Assembly: GCA_002362175.1 (NCBI GenBank)
Contig: DETU01000096.1
Span: 1-18,031 of the forward strand
Reading direction: 5' to 3'
Origin: Ruminococcus sp. UBA3280
GTDB lineage: Bacteria > Bacillota > Clostridia > Oscillospirales > Ruminococcaceae
DNA length: 18,031 nucleotides
The notes below the pieces were generated by a model. That model was not told the DNA's origin. It searched no databases and saw nothing but the letters and a program-made list of their open reading frames with translations. Shown here piece by piece: positions 6,403 to 14,562 of the stretch. The translations under genes and the position numbers were made by a program. Position 1 is the stretch's first letter, and every line of letters starts with the position of its first letter.

Positions 6403-6448
6403 AAAAAAATGATTCTGATTTGGAGAAAATAAAGTCTGCAAATCTCCA
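6403..6448 (-). terminator. Possible weak terminator of the LacI-family gene
   Basis: TGGAGA (6443-6448 on minus) can pair with TCTCCA (6421-6426) across a 16-base loop, and a run of seven T lies at 6403-6409. The run is about 12 bases beyond the stem, so the signal is poor. I see nothing else in 6378-6474. Confidence 0.25.
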
Positions 6449-6474
6449 TTTCTTTCAGATATTGCTGTTTGTAT

Positions 6475-7500
6475 TTATACAGATGTTTCTCTCCGGATAA
6501 GAATGGGCGTAACGACTTTGTGAATCGGTTCTGTAATGGGATTCGGACGACGTTTCTTCCTTTCGTCCATTTGTTTGATAAGCAGTTCCATTGCTTCGTT
6601 TGCAATCACTTCTATCTGCTGTCCCACAGTACTTATGGGGATAATTGCTTCTCTTGAAATCGGCGAATTATCAAATCCCACGATTTTATAGCGTTCGGGG
6701 AGACAGCCGTATTTTTTAAATATAATATTAAGAAGAATATTTGCATGGGTATCATTCGGCATAAAGATTCCCAGTTTTTTATTTGTATACATTTCTTCAA
6801 GTTCTTTGAACAGTTTATTGATACCAATGTAATTCTCATCAAAATTACTTCCGAATTCGGTAAGAATAAGACGATGTTTTATATCATGGCTTTTACAAAA
6901 ATCAGTAAATCCGCATATCCTGTCATATGACGGTATATCAGGTGAAACATGAGAGTTTACATGGATTACCATATCACATCCGCTCTTTACAAGGAGACTT
7001 GTTGCCTGTACTGCTCCCATATAGTTGTCTGTATTTACACTGCATATGAATTTGTCCTCACGTTCAATTGCAACAATCGGTATATTGTAAGATGCAAGTT
7101 CTTCAGATGATATAGTATGGCTGAGTATAATAAGGCCCTCAATGTTATACGATATTAATTCCCTGATATATTTTCGTTCTGTTTCTTTATGGTCGTTGCC
7201 TGCAAAAACGATAAATTTATAACCGCTTTTTTCATATGTGGAAATAATCTGGTTTAGCATTTCCGAATAATAGTGCATATAAAGATTTGGAATTATAACG
7301 CCCACAATTTCGGTTTTTCCGTTTGCGAGAACTTTTGCCAGTTTGTTTTCATGATAATCAAGCTTTTTTAAAGCTTTTGCAATTTTTTCCTGATTTTCAA
7401 TAGTAAGTGAATCGGGGTTATTGAAATATCGGGAAACAGTTGTTTTAGAAAATCCGGTATATTCTGCAATATCTGCAAATGTTACTTTTTTCCTGCTCAT
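6475..7500 (-). CDS. LacI-family transcriptional repressor of the fructo-oligosaccharide operon
   Basis: This 341-residue LacI-family regulator is of normal length. Residues 5-25 (KVTFADIAEYTGFSKTTVSRY) are the helix-turn-helix, followed by the hinge region ALKKLDYHENKLAKVLANGK. The rest is a periplasmic-binding-type sensor: VGVIIPNLYMHYYSEMLNQI, then EGLIILSH, SYDRICGF, and a last part with VGFDNSPISREAIIPISTV. I chose the ATG at 7498-7500 because AAAGGAGT (7509-7516) is correctly spaced; the frame is also open upstream to 7554, but without a site. It is divergent from the transport operon, and both promoters carry ACCGGT palindromes, so it most likely represses the operon and itself. The inducer is unknown; fructose, sucrose or a phosphorylated product would fit. 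Confidence 0.9.
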   Translation of the reverse strand: MSRKKVTFADIAEYTGFSKTTVSRYFNNPDSLTIENQEKIAKALKKLDYHENKLAKVLANGKTEIVGVIIPNLYMHYYSEMLNQIISTYEKSGYKFIVFAGNDHKETERKYIRELISYNIEGLIILSHTISSEELASYNIPIVAIEREDKFICSVNTDNYMGAVQATSLLVKSGCDMVIHVNSHVSPDIPSYDRICGFTDFCKSHDIKHRLILTEFGSNFDENYIGINKLFKELEEMYTNKKLGIFMPNDTHANILLNIIFKKYGCLPERYKIVGFDNSPISREAIIPISTVGQQIEVIANEAMELLIKQMDERKKRRPNPITEPIHKVVTPILIRRETSV

Positions 7501-7525
7501 AATATCAGACTCCTTTACTGAATTA

Positions 7526-7554
7526 ATTATAGCACTTTCTTTTGGTAATTGCAA
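7526..7554 (-). promoter_or_regulatory. Promoter of the LacI-family gene
   Basis: Minus strand: TTGCAA (7549-7554), 17 bases, TATAAT (7526-7531) with a TG extension just upstream of the -10. The predicted start is near 7519. Confidence 0.7.
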
Positions 7555-7558
7555 TAGA

Positions 7559-7580
7559 ATAACCGGTTACATAACCGGTT
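7559..7580. promoter_or_regulatory. Tandem ACCGGT operators upstream of the lacI promoter
   Basis: Two AACCGGTT palindromes (7561-7568 and 7573-7580) have centres exactly 12 bp apart. They sit directly upstream of the lacI -35 box. The CG-centred palindrome is typical of LacI-family sites. Confidence 0.75.
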
Positions 7581-7645
7581 TTGTGAAAGGTGTACAAATT
7601 GATATGTGTTTATTTATACTTTCTGATGAAATTTAAAAAATCCTA

Positions 7646-7674
7646 TTGACAAATGCGTTGATTTGTATTATGAT
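7646..7674 (+). promoter_or_regulatory. Promoter of the fructo-oligosaccharide operon
   Basis: TTGACA (7646-7651), a 17-base spacer and TATGAT (7669-7674). The start would be near 7681, five bases before the first operator, so a bound repressor would block initiation or early elongation. Confidence 0.8.
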
Positions 7675-7685
7675 ATAAGCATAAA

Positions 7686-7708
7686 GTAACCGGTTACTTT
7701 ACCGGTTA
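7686..7708. promoter_or_regulatory. Tandem ACCGGT operators at the operon start site
   Basis: GTAACCGGTTAC (7686-7697) is a perfect 12-base palindrome. A second ACCGGT site follows (TTACCGGTTA, 7699-7708), again centred 12 bp away. The first site also resembles a CcpA cre box, so dual recognition is possible. Confidence 0.8.
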
Positions 7709-7749
7709 TTAAGAAAACGAAAATATACAGTATCGAATAAGGAGGGCTT

Positions 7750-9072
7750 ATGAAAAGGAAATTGATTTGCACTGTATCTGCAGTTTCAATTGCGTCAGTT
7801 TGTCTGACAGGCTGTGCAAAAAATATAAAACCGGGTGAAATTGAAGGCTATGATGAGGGTGAACAATATTTAAGCATCTGGGTACACAGTATAGAGGAAA
7901 CTCCTGAAGGTGAGGCTTATCGTGACGCAGTAAACAGATTTAATGAAGCCTATAACGGAAAGTATTTTGCGAATATTGAGTTTATTCCAAGAAATGACAG
8001 TGGCGGAGGTTATTCCGATAAGGTAAATGCTTCAGTTTTGTCAGGAGACTTGCCCGATGTTCTGACGGTTGATGGACCAAATATTGCCGCATATGCTTCA
8101 AACGGCATTATTCGACCCCTTGCCCCCCTCAGCGATGAAGAAAGAAATAAATATCTTGATTCGATTCTTCAACAAGGTACTTACAATAATGAACTTTATG
8201 CATTGGGTGCAATGGAATCAAGCGTCGGACTTTATTACAATAAGGATATTATTTCCGAGGCCGGAATTGAAATTCCCGAACCTGACAATCCATGGACTTT
8301 TACAGAATTTCTTGATATACTTGAAAAACTTAAACAGATAACGGCGGAGAAAAACGGTTATCCGCTGGATATGACGTTTCCTGTAGGAGAGGCAAGCATT
8401 TATTATTATGCACCGTTTATATGGTCAAACGGCGGAGATTTTGTCAGTGACGACGGTCTTACAGTAGACGGGATTTTCAATTCTGCTGAAAATGTATCTG
8501 TAATGAAATATTTCAAAGATATTGTTGATAAGAAATATATGTCTGCCGTTCCTATTGAAAATCTTTTTGAAAGCGGACGTGCTGCATTCAAGTTTGACGG
8601 GGCATGGGAAGTCAATACGATATATCAGAGTTATCCCGATATAAATCTTGGTGTTGCACCTTATGTTGTGGGCGACGATTGGAATGGTGAAAATTATACA
8701 CCTACAGGTTCGTGGACTTTTGCAGCGTCTTCAGATACTGAAAATATCGATGGTGCAACAGAACTTGTAAAATGGATGAGCGGTGTTGAAAGCGGACTCA
8801 TGCTTTTTGAGAAAACAAAAAGTTTGCCGTCAACTTATGAAGCATATGAACAGATAAGTCTTTTTACAGAAGATGAAAATTACAAAGCACTTTATGAGCA
8901 GTTAAGGGATTACGGTCATCCTCGTCCGAAAACTCCGGCTTATCCACAGCTTAGTTCTATGTTTCAGCAGTCGCTTGAAAATATTGCACTGAGCGGAAAG
9001 AATACAGAAGAACAGCTTGATAAAGCAACAGAACGTATCAACGATAAACTTGAACGATATATAAGGAGGTAA
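7750..9072 (+). CDS. ABC transporter extracellular sugar-binding lipoprotein
   Basis: This 440-residue family 1 solute-binding protein has a lipoprotein signal ending in the lipobox LTGC (Cys22), so it is anchored outside the membrane. The mature part begins with an acidic linker, then YLSIWVHSIEETPEGEAYRD, the usual first strand of the fold. Characteristic pieces include LSGDLPDVLTVDGPNIAAYA, ALGAMESSVGLYYNKDI, the aromatic stretch DNPWTFTEFLDILEKL and GRAAFKFDGAWEV, which shape the sugar cleft. It starts with a strong AAGGAGGG site after a leader of about 70 bases. The next gene begins five bases after its stop. With GH32 and a fructokinase downstream, the ligand is probably a short fructan or sucrose-like sugar; this is inferred from context. 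Confidence 0.9.
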   Translation: MKRKLICTVSAVSIASVCLTGCAKNIKPGEIEGYDEGEQYLSIWVHSIEETPEGEAYRDAVNRFNEAYNGKYFANIEFIPRNDSGGGYSDKVNASVLSGDLPDVLTVDGPNIAAYASNGIIRPLAPLSDEERNKYLDSILQQGTYNNELYALGAMESSVGLYYNKDIISEAGIEIPEPDNPWTFTEFLDILEKLKQITAEKNGYPLDMTFPVGEASIYYYAPFIWSNGGDFVSDDGLTVDGIFNSAENVSVMKYFKDIVDKKYMSAVPIENLFESGRAAFKFDGAWEVNTIYQSYPDINLGVAPYVVGDDWNGENYTPTGSWTFAASSDTENIDGATELVKWMSGVESGLMLFEKTKSLPSTYEAYEQISLFTEDENYKALYEQLRDYGHPRPKTPAYPQLSSMFQQSLENIALSGKNTEEQLDKATERINDKLERYIRR

Positions 9073-9077
9073 AAAAT

Positions 9078-9959
9078 ATGAAAAAAAGACGCTCCAATGC
9101 CGTTATGGGTATGTCATTTTTCACACCTGCACTGATTTTAATGATTGTGTTTTTATTTGTTCCAATGCTGTTGACATTGATATACAGCTTTACGGATTAC
9201 TTTGCATTAAGTCCCGATAATACGCATTTTGTGGGATTTGAAAATTTTAAAAAAATATTCAGGGACGAACTTTTTACAAAAGCTTTCTGGAATACGGTCG
9301 GATTCGTTGCAATTATTGTTCCGCTTCAGGGTCTTGGTGCATTGGGACTTGCACTTCTGGTCAATAAAGTGGCACATTTCAAGAAATATTTTAAGGTGGC
9401 ATTTTTTATTCCTGTGGTTATGTCACTGGCGGTAGTATCTACATTATGGATGCAAATATACAGCCCTGAAGGTATTATCAATACGATTCTCGGACAATTC
9501 GGAATAGATGCACAGCCGTTTATACACAGTGCAAAACAAGCTTTGCCCTCTATTGCTGTTATGAGTGTATGGCAGGGTGTAGGCTATCAGATGATAATTT
9601 TTCTCGGAGGTTTGCAGGCAATAAATCCTGCACTTTATGAGGCGGCTGAAATGGACCACGCAAGTGCATGGCAAAAGTTCAGAGATATTACGCTTCCCGA
9701 ACTGAAACCGCTTTGTATATTTGTATTTATTACAATTACTATAGGTGCATTTCGTATGATAGTACAGCCAATGGTAATGACAGGCGGAGGTCCTTCAAAC
9801 TCAACATATACATTAGTTTATGACATCTATGAAACCGGTACAGTCAACTGGGAAATCGGTCTTTCGTCTGCTATGGCTGTTATATTCGTTGTATTCGTTA
9901 TAATTCTTACGATTATTCAGAATGTTCTGACAAGGGATAAGGAGGAAAAGAAAAAATGA
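9078..9959 (+). CDS. Sugar ABC transporter permease (MalF/UgpA type)
   Basis: This 293-residue inner-membrane protein has six predicted transmembrane segments, the first being FFTPALILMIVFLFVPMLLT. The EAA loop that docks on the ATPase is at residues 188-210 (YEAAEMDHASAWQKFRDITL). It would pair with the next permease to form the channel. Its ribosome binding site, AAGGAGG, overlaps the end of the binding-protein gene, and its own last bases overlap the start of the second permease (ATGA). Confidence 0.92.
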   Translation: MKKRRSNAVMGMSFFTPALILMIVFLFVPMLLTLIYSFTDYFALSPDNTHFVGFENFKKIFRDELFTKAFWNTVGFVAIIVPLQGLGALGLALLVNKVAHFKKYFKVAFFIPVVMSLAVVSTLWMQIYSPEGIINTILGQFGIDAQPFIHSAKQALPSIAVMSVWQGVGYQMIIFLGGLQAINPALYEAAEMDHASAWQKFRDITLPELKPLCIFVFITITIGAFRMIVQPMVMTGGGPSNSTYTLVYDIYETGTVNWEIGLSSAMAVIFVVFVIILTIIQNVLTRDKEEKKK

Positions 9960-10807
9960 AAACGAAAGCTAAAAAAATAAGCGGTTGGATTTTGACTGTA
10001 TTTATGTTAATCATGTCGTTGTTTTTCCTTTTTCCTGTTGTATGGATGCTTGCAAATTCATTCAAAGGCGATGCTTTGATAACAGCCGATATGAATTCCG
10101 CAGCCGCATTTATCCCCCCTGCTTTAAATGGTAGTTTTTTTGATAACTATATCACGATAATCAAAGATACAAGTTTTTTAAGATACATGGTGAATACTTT
10201 GTTTTATGCGGCAATTTTGATAGTTCTCGGAATTGTAGTAAATGGACTTGCAGGATATGCCCTTGCAAAAATAAAATTTCCCTTTGCTGATAAATGGCTT
10301 TTAATCATCATGATGCTGATGATTATTCCGTCTGAAACTATTATAACAATTAATTTTCTGACAATAGCTAAACTTGGACTTCTTAACAATATTATCGGTT
10401 ATGTTCTTCCTATGATAGTAAATCCATTTAATATTTTTCTTTTCCGTCAGGTGTTTGTGAGCCTACCCGACGATGTTTATGAAGCCGCACAGCTTGATTA
10501 CTGCAGTCCGATAAAGTACTTTTTTACAATGGTTCTGCCGATGTCAAAAACAGTTGTTGCAACTGTAAGTGTATTTACTTTTCTTGGTGTATGGAATGAT
10601 TATCTCTGGCCGTCGCTGGTATTCACATCAAGCGACCTGCTGACAGCACAAATCGGACTTAATTCAATTACGTCCAATGACAACACAACAATGGGTCAGA
10701 CGCTTGCGGTTATTACTATGATTACAATTCCGGTTATTATAATTTATTCGTTGTTCTCGAAACAGATTGTCGAGGGCGTTGTATCAACAGGTTCTAAGGA
10801 GGGCTGA
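9956..10807 (+). CDS. Sugar ABC transporter permease (MalG/UgpE type)
   Basis: This 283-residue membrane protein starts four bases inside the previous gene, which indicates translational coupling. It has the MalG-type pattern with the first membrane span at about residues 10-30, GYALAKIKFPFADKWLL after the third, and the EAA loop at 176-200 (YEAAQLDYCSPIKYFFTMVL). The usual glycine of the loop (EAAxxDGA) is replaced by tyrosine-cysteine, a small oddity. The final VEGVVSTGSKEG is typical of the family end. The stop is TGA at 10805-10807, and the ATPase starts three bases later. Confidence 0.92.
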   Translation: MKTKAKKISGWILTVFMLIMSLFFLFPVVWMLANSFKGDALITADMNSAAAFIPPALNGSFFDNYITIIKDTSFLRYMVNTLFYAAILIVLGIVVNGLAGYALAKIKFPFADKWLLIIMMLMIIPSETIITINFLTIAKLGLLNNIIGYVLPMIVNPFNIFLFRQVFVSLPDDVYEAAQLDYCSPIKYFFTMVLPMSKTVVATVSVFTFLGVWNDYLWPSLVFTSSDLLTAQIGLNSITSNDNTTMGQTLAVITMITIPVIIIYSLFSKQIVEGVVSTGSKEG

Positions 10808-10810
10808 TTT

Positions 10811-11905
10811 ATGAGTTTTATTGAAATGAAAAATATCTGCAAAAAATATGCAGGTGCAGAAAAAAACAGCGTTACGGATTTTAACCTTAACGTAGAAGAA
10901 AAAGAGTTTATCGCATTTGTAGGACCTTCGGGCTGTGGAAAATCAACTACACTGCGTATGATAGCAGGTTTTGAGGATATTACTTCAGGCGAACTGAAAA
11001 TAGGCGGAAAGGTAATGAATGAAACAGCTCCCCGTGACAGAGGAATTGCAATGGTATTTCAGAATTATGCACTTTATCCTCATATGACGGTAGAAAAAAA
11101 TATTTCCTATGGACTGAAAAATATGAAAGTTCCCGCTGATGAGATTAAGAAAAAGGTTGACTGGGCAGTTAAAATTCTTGGACTGGAAGAATACCGCAAG
11201 AGAAAGCCGAAGAATCTTTCAGGCGGTCAGCGTCAGAGAGTTGCACTGGGACGTGCAATTGTTAAGAATCAGAAAGTGTTTCTAATGGACGAACCGCTTT
11301 CAAATCTTGATGCAAAACTGAGAGTCAGCATGAGAAACGAAATCAGTAAACTTCACAGAGAATTAGGAAGTACAACTATTTATGTTACTCACGACCAGGT
11401 GGAAGCCATGACAATGGCTGACAGAATTGTTATCATGAAAGACGGTATTGTACAGCAGGTCGGCAAGCCGATGGAACTTTATGAGCGTCCTGTAAATAAA
11501 TTTGTTGCCGGATTTATTGGTTCACCGCAGATGAATTTTTATGACGTTACTGTAAAAGGCAATACAGTTATGTTTGCAGACGGTAGCAAAATAAATCTGC
11601 CCGAAAACATTATTACCCGTCTTAACGGTAAAAAAGATGGTCTTATTCTTGGTATAAGAGGGGAGGATATAAAGCTTGATTCACAGAATCTTGATTTATA
11701 CAAAGACTCCATACAGCACTCTGTTGTAGAAAATACGGAGGTTATGGGCAACGAAAATAATCTTTATTTTACATTCGGCGGAGTCAATACAGTTGCAAGG
11801 GTATCAAAATATGAGATAAGTCAGGTAGGAGATGGAATTGACTTTGTATTCTCACCGGCAAGAATCCATTTCTTTGATAAAGAAACTGAAGAAAGCATAT
11901 TTTAA
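10811..11905 (+). CDS. Sugar ABC transporter ATP-binding protein (MsmX/UgpC family)
   Basis: This 364-residue ATPase energises the importer on the cytoplasmic side. All motifs are intact: Walker A GPSGCGKST (38-46), Q-loop glutamine in VFQNYALYP (84), signature LSGGQ (136-140), Walker B VFLMDEP (156-162), D-loop SNLDAK (164-169) and switch histidine in VTHDQ (194). The C-terminal OB-type regulatory domain (about 240-364) is the kind found in MsmX, MalK and UgpC. Members of this family can serve several importers in Firmicutes, but this copy is dedicated by position between the permeases and GH32. Its site (AAGGAGG) overlaps the preceding stop region. Confidence 0.93.
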   Translation: MSFIEMKNICKKYAGAEKNSVTDFNLNVEEKEFIAFVGPSGCGKSTTLRMIAGFEDITSGELKIGGKVMNETAPRDRGIAMVFQNYALYPHMTVEKNISYGLKNMKVPADEIKKKVDWAVKILGLEEYRKRKPKNLSGGQRQRVALGRAIVKNQKVFLMDEPLSNLDAKLRVSMRNEISKLHRELGSTTIYVTHDQVEAMTMADRIVIMKDGIVQQVGKPMELYERPVNKFVAGFIGSPQMNFYDVTVKGNTVMFADGSKINLPENIITRLNGKKDGLILGIRGEDIKLDSQNLDLYKDSIQHSVVENTEVMGNENNLYFTFGGVNTVARVSKYEISQVGDGIDFVFSPARIHFFDKETEESIF

Positions 11906-11917
11906 GGAGGTATCGTA

Positions 11918-13204
11918 ATGAATACTATTCATCTTAAAGCACCGAAAGGCTGGATTAATGACCCGAACGGTTTCATATATTACAAGGGAAAGTATCATCT
12001 TTTTTATCAGCATTTTCCCTATGCTTCCAGATGGGGAAGAATGCACTGGGGTCATGCGGTAAGCGATGACCTGATAAACTGGAAACATCTTGACATTGCT
12101 TTGTTTCCCACAAAAACAGATGACAGCGACGGCTGTTTTTCGGGAAGTGCTGTAGAGGATAATGGAAAAATGCATCTGTTTTATACCGGTGTGCATTATA
12201 CGGATATTGACCCCGAAAATGTAAATTGCAGTTTGAATGACAGCTTTATTTCTGCACAGCTTCATATAAGTTCGAACGACGGATTTGAATTTGACAATTT
12301 TAATGAAAAGAAAACAATAATTCCTCCGCTGACAAACAGAGAAATCGGCGACAATATTCATACCCGTGACCCAAAGGTGTGGAAAGGTAAAGACGGGAAC
12401 TGGTATATGATTCTGGGAAGTACTGTAAATCATGTTGGTAGGGTTTTGTTTTATAGAAGCAGTGATTTACTGAACTGGAAATACATGAATTATGCTTCAT
12501 GTGACAATATGGGCTGGATGTGGGAGTGTCCCGATTATTTTGAAACGGACAGCAGGGGAGTTATTATCTTTTCTCCGATGGACGAAAAAAAGGGAAATCA
12601 GTCTGTATGTACTTTAGCTGACTTCAGAGAATCGGATTGTCATATGGATATTAATAAAAACCTGACATATCTTGATTATGGTCTTGACTTATATGCTCCT
12701 CAAAGTACAACTGACAAAAACGGAAGAAGAATTGTAGTTGCATGGCTGAGAATGCCAGAACCAATGAAAAATAACGCTATCGGATTATTTAGTATGCCGA
12801 GAGTCTGTGAAGTGCGGAATAATCATATTTATTTTCGTCCGTATCCTGAAATTTCAGAAAAGTTCACCATAAAAACGGATATGCCCGATATGAAAAAGCC
12901 TTTTATGGTGAAAGCGGAACTTGCTGAACATAAATCAATCAGCATAGGCGGATATATTATCAGACGTGAAAACGGAAAGATAATTACAGACAGACGTGCG
13001 GTTATAAAGGGTCATGAAGAACTTCTGAATATTTGTGAAACGCCTGAATTGAAAGATGGTTTTTCTCTTGAAATTTACGTTGACGAAAATATTATTGAGG
13101 TATATGTAAATAACGGTGAGTATGTAATTACAAATGCTGTTTATGACCTGAACGACGAAATTAGTACCGATGAAAATACAGAAATTTATGTATTGGAGGA
13201 ATAA
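11918..13204 (+). CDS. GH32 beta-fructosidase, cytoplasmic (sucrose/fructo-oligosaccharide hydrolase)
   Basis: This 428-residue glycoside hydrolase family 32 enzyme releases fructose from beta-fructosides. The three catalytic residues are visible: nucleophile Asp15 in GWINDPNG, the transition-state stabiliser Asp151 in RDPKVW and the acid/base Glu203 in WECPDYF. Further GH32 signatures are KYHLFYQHFPYASRWGRMHW, FSGSAV and LYAPQS. The five-bladed propeller (about 1-300) is followed by a short beta-sandwich ending at 428, compact for the family. There is no signal peptide, so it acts on imported sugar. It sits 12 bases after the ATPase gene with a strong AAGGAGG site. Whether it prefers sucrose, kestose or levan fragments cannot be told from sequence. 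A phosphorylated substrate is unlikely because no PTS gene is present. Confidence 0.92.
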   Translation: MNTIHLKAPKGWINDPNGFIYYKGKYHLFYQHFPYASRWGRMHWGHAVSDDLINWKHLDIALFPTKTDDSDGCFSGSAVEDNGKMHLFYTGVHYTDIDPENVNCSLNDSFISAQLHISSNDGFEFDNFNEKKTIIPPLTNREIGDNIHTRDPKVWKGKDGNWYMILGSTVNHVGRVLFYRSSDLLNWKYMNYASCDNMGWMWECPDYFETDSRGVIIFSPMDEKKGNQSVCTLADFRESDCHMDINKNLTYLDYGLDLYAPQSTTDKNGRRIVVAWLRMPEPMKNNAIGLFSMPRVCEVRNNHIYFRPYPEISEKFTIKTDMPDMKKPFMVKAELAEHKSISIGGYIIRRENGKIITDRRAVIKGHEELLNICETPELKDGFSLEIYVDENIIEVYVNNGEYVITNAVYDLNDEISTDENTEIYVLEE

Positions 13205-13206
13205 TT

Positions 13207-14175
13207 ATGCCTGAGTTTGATATATGTGCTTTAGGAGAACTCCTGATAGATTTTACGGAAAATGGAATCAGTCAGCAGGGGAATCCGATAATGGAGGCAA
13301 ATCCCGGAGGAGCTCCCTGCAATGTGCTTGCAATGCTTTCTAAGCTTGGATATAAAACTGCTTTTATCGGTAAGGTGGGAAAAGATATTTTCGGTAGACA
13401 GTTGAAACAGGCTGTTTCTGAAACAGGTATTGATATTACCGGTCTTACAGAAGATGAAACTGTTAATACAACCCTTGCATTTGTGCATACACTTGACGGT
13501 GGCGACAGGGAATTTTCATTTTACAGGAATCCCGGTGCGGATATGATGCTGAATGAGTCAGATGTAAATCCGGAAATAATTGAAAACAGCAGGATTTTTC
13601 ATTATGGTTCGCTGTCCATGACGAATCCGATATGTGAAACCGCAACAAAAAAGGCAGTATCAATTGCTGAAAAGGCAGGGTGTATTCTGTCATTTGACCC
13701 TAACCTTCGTGAAAATCTTTGGGATAATCTTGATACTGCAAGAGAAAAGATAGAGTATGGATTAAAGCATTGTGATATTCTGAAAATATCTGACAATGAG
13801 ATTCAGTGGCTGACCGATGAAACGAATTTTGATAAAGCAATTGAAAAGCTGAGAAACAGATATGATATTCCATTGGTTTTATTGTCGCTTGGTAATAACG
13901 GAAGCAGAGCATATTCAAAAACGGGATATGCCTTTGCACCGATTACTCCTGCTGAAACAATTGAAACTACCGGAGCAGGTGATACATTCTGTGGCTGTAT
14001 TTTGAGTAAGGTTCTGGAATATGGAATGAAAGACTTTTCAGATTATGAACTGAAAGAAATGCTTATATTCGCAAATACTGCTGCTGCAATCATTACAACG
14101 AGAAAAGGTGCGTTAAAGGTAATGCCTGAACGTGATGAGATTTACAGATTTGCAGAGAAGAACATATCAATATAA
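13207..14175 (+). CDS. PfkB-family fructokinase
   Basis: This 322-residue sugar kinase of the PfkB/ribokinase family probably converts the fructose freed by GH32 into fructose-6-phosphate. The N-terminal signature is ALGELLIDFTENG, then the substrate loop NPGGAPCNVLAMLSKLGYK (32-50) and GKVGKDIFG. The ATP and catalytic motif TTGAGDTFCGCIL (254-266) carries the catalytic base Asp259. Ending GAPCN rather than GAAAN is typical of fructokinases. The start is 2 bases after the GH32 stop, and its GGAGG site lies within the last codons of that gene. Confidence 0.92.
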   Translation: MPEFDICALGELLIDFTENGISQQGNPIMEANPGGAPCNVLAMLSKLGYKTAFIGKVGKDIFGRQLKQAVSETGIDITGLTEDETVNTTLAFVHTLDGGDREFSFYRNPGADMMLNESDVNPEIIENSRIFHYGSLSMTNPICETATKKAVSIAEKAGCILSFDPNLRENLWDNLDTAREKIEYGLKHCDILKISDNEIQWLTDETNFDKAIEKLRNRYDIPLVLLSLGNNGSRAYSKTGYAFAPITPAETIETTGAGDTFCGCILSKVLEYGMKDFSDYELKEMLIFANTAAAIITTRKGALKVMPERDEIYRFAEKNISI

Positions 14176-14186
14176 AGGAGAATATC

Positions 14187-14429
14187 ATGAAAGAAGTAAA
14201 TATTCGTTTGAATACAGTAGATGATGTAAAGATGTTTGTCAGCACAGTAATGAAATATAATTGTAATTTTGATATCATATCAGAAAGATATATTGTCGAT
14301 GCAAAATCAATTATGGGTATTTTCAGTTTGGATTTAAGTAAACCTTTAATTCTTAGAATAGATTCTGAAGATGAAAATGAACTTACTAAAATTGAACATT
14401 GTATTTTTCCGTTTATGACTGTAAAATAA
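14187..14429 (+). CDS. HPr-like protein lacking the catalytic histidine (Crh-like)
   Basis: This 80-residue protein aligns by eye along the HPr fold. Its segment VDAKSIMGIFSLDLSKPL corresponds to the region around Ser46 of HPr (LKSIMGVMSLGI in Bacillus), with Ser41 as the equivalent of the HPr kinase target. The N-terminal active-site loop HARPA is absent: the position of His15 is Thr10 and is followed by Val-Asp-Asp. It therefore cannot carry phosphate in PTS transfer but could still be serine-phosphorylated, as Crh is. It lies 11 bases after the kinase gene with an AAGGAG site, as the last gene of the operon before a terminator. Relatives of this type occur in clostridia, often labelled HPr. 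A regulatory role is inferred. Confidence 0.75.
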   Translation: MKEVNIRLNTVDDVKMFVSTVMKYNCNFDIISERYIVDAKSIMGIFSLDLSKPLILRIDSEDENELTKIEHCIFPFMTVK

Positions 14430-14481
14430 CTTCTTGGCAATTTTGCTGTTTAGTTTAAGAACAGGTAATTTATACAGAAAT

Positions 14482-14530
14482 AAATACTTCTCAGTTAAGG
14501 CAATGCAATAACTGAGAAGTATTTTTATTT
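14482..14530 (+). terminator. Strong intrinsic terminator between convergent genes
   Basis: A perfect 16-bp stem (14482-14497 with 14509-14524), an 11-base loop and then TTATTT follow the HPr-like gene by about 50 bases. The stem is symmetrical, so it may also act on the convergent minus-strand gene that ends at 14563, although the T-run on that side is weak. Confidence 0.9.
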
Positions 14531-14562
14531 AAAATATATTATGAATATTTTTTTATTTTAGT

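Noticed and set aside
7709..7749. A riboswitch or attenuator in the operon leader.
   Set aside because: The leader is only about 70 bases, mostly A-rich, with no stem beyond the operator palindromes.
11852..12433. A 193-residue open frame on the minus strand opposite GH32.
   Set aside because: It has no ribosome binding site or recognisable domain, and it lies opposite a gene with all catalytic motifs. It is a shadow frame.
14093..14440. A 115-residue minus-strand open frame over the HPr-like gene.
   Set aside because: The plus-strand frame has a good ribosome binding site, operon spacing and HPr similarity; the reverse frame has none of these.
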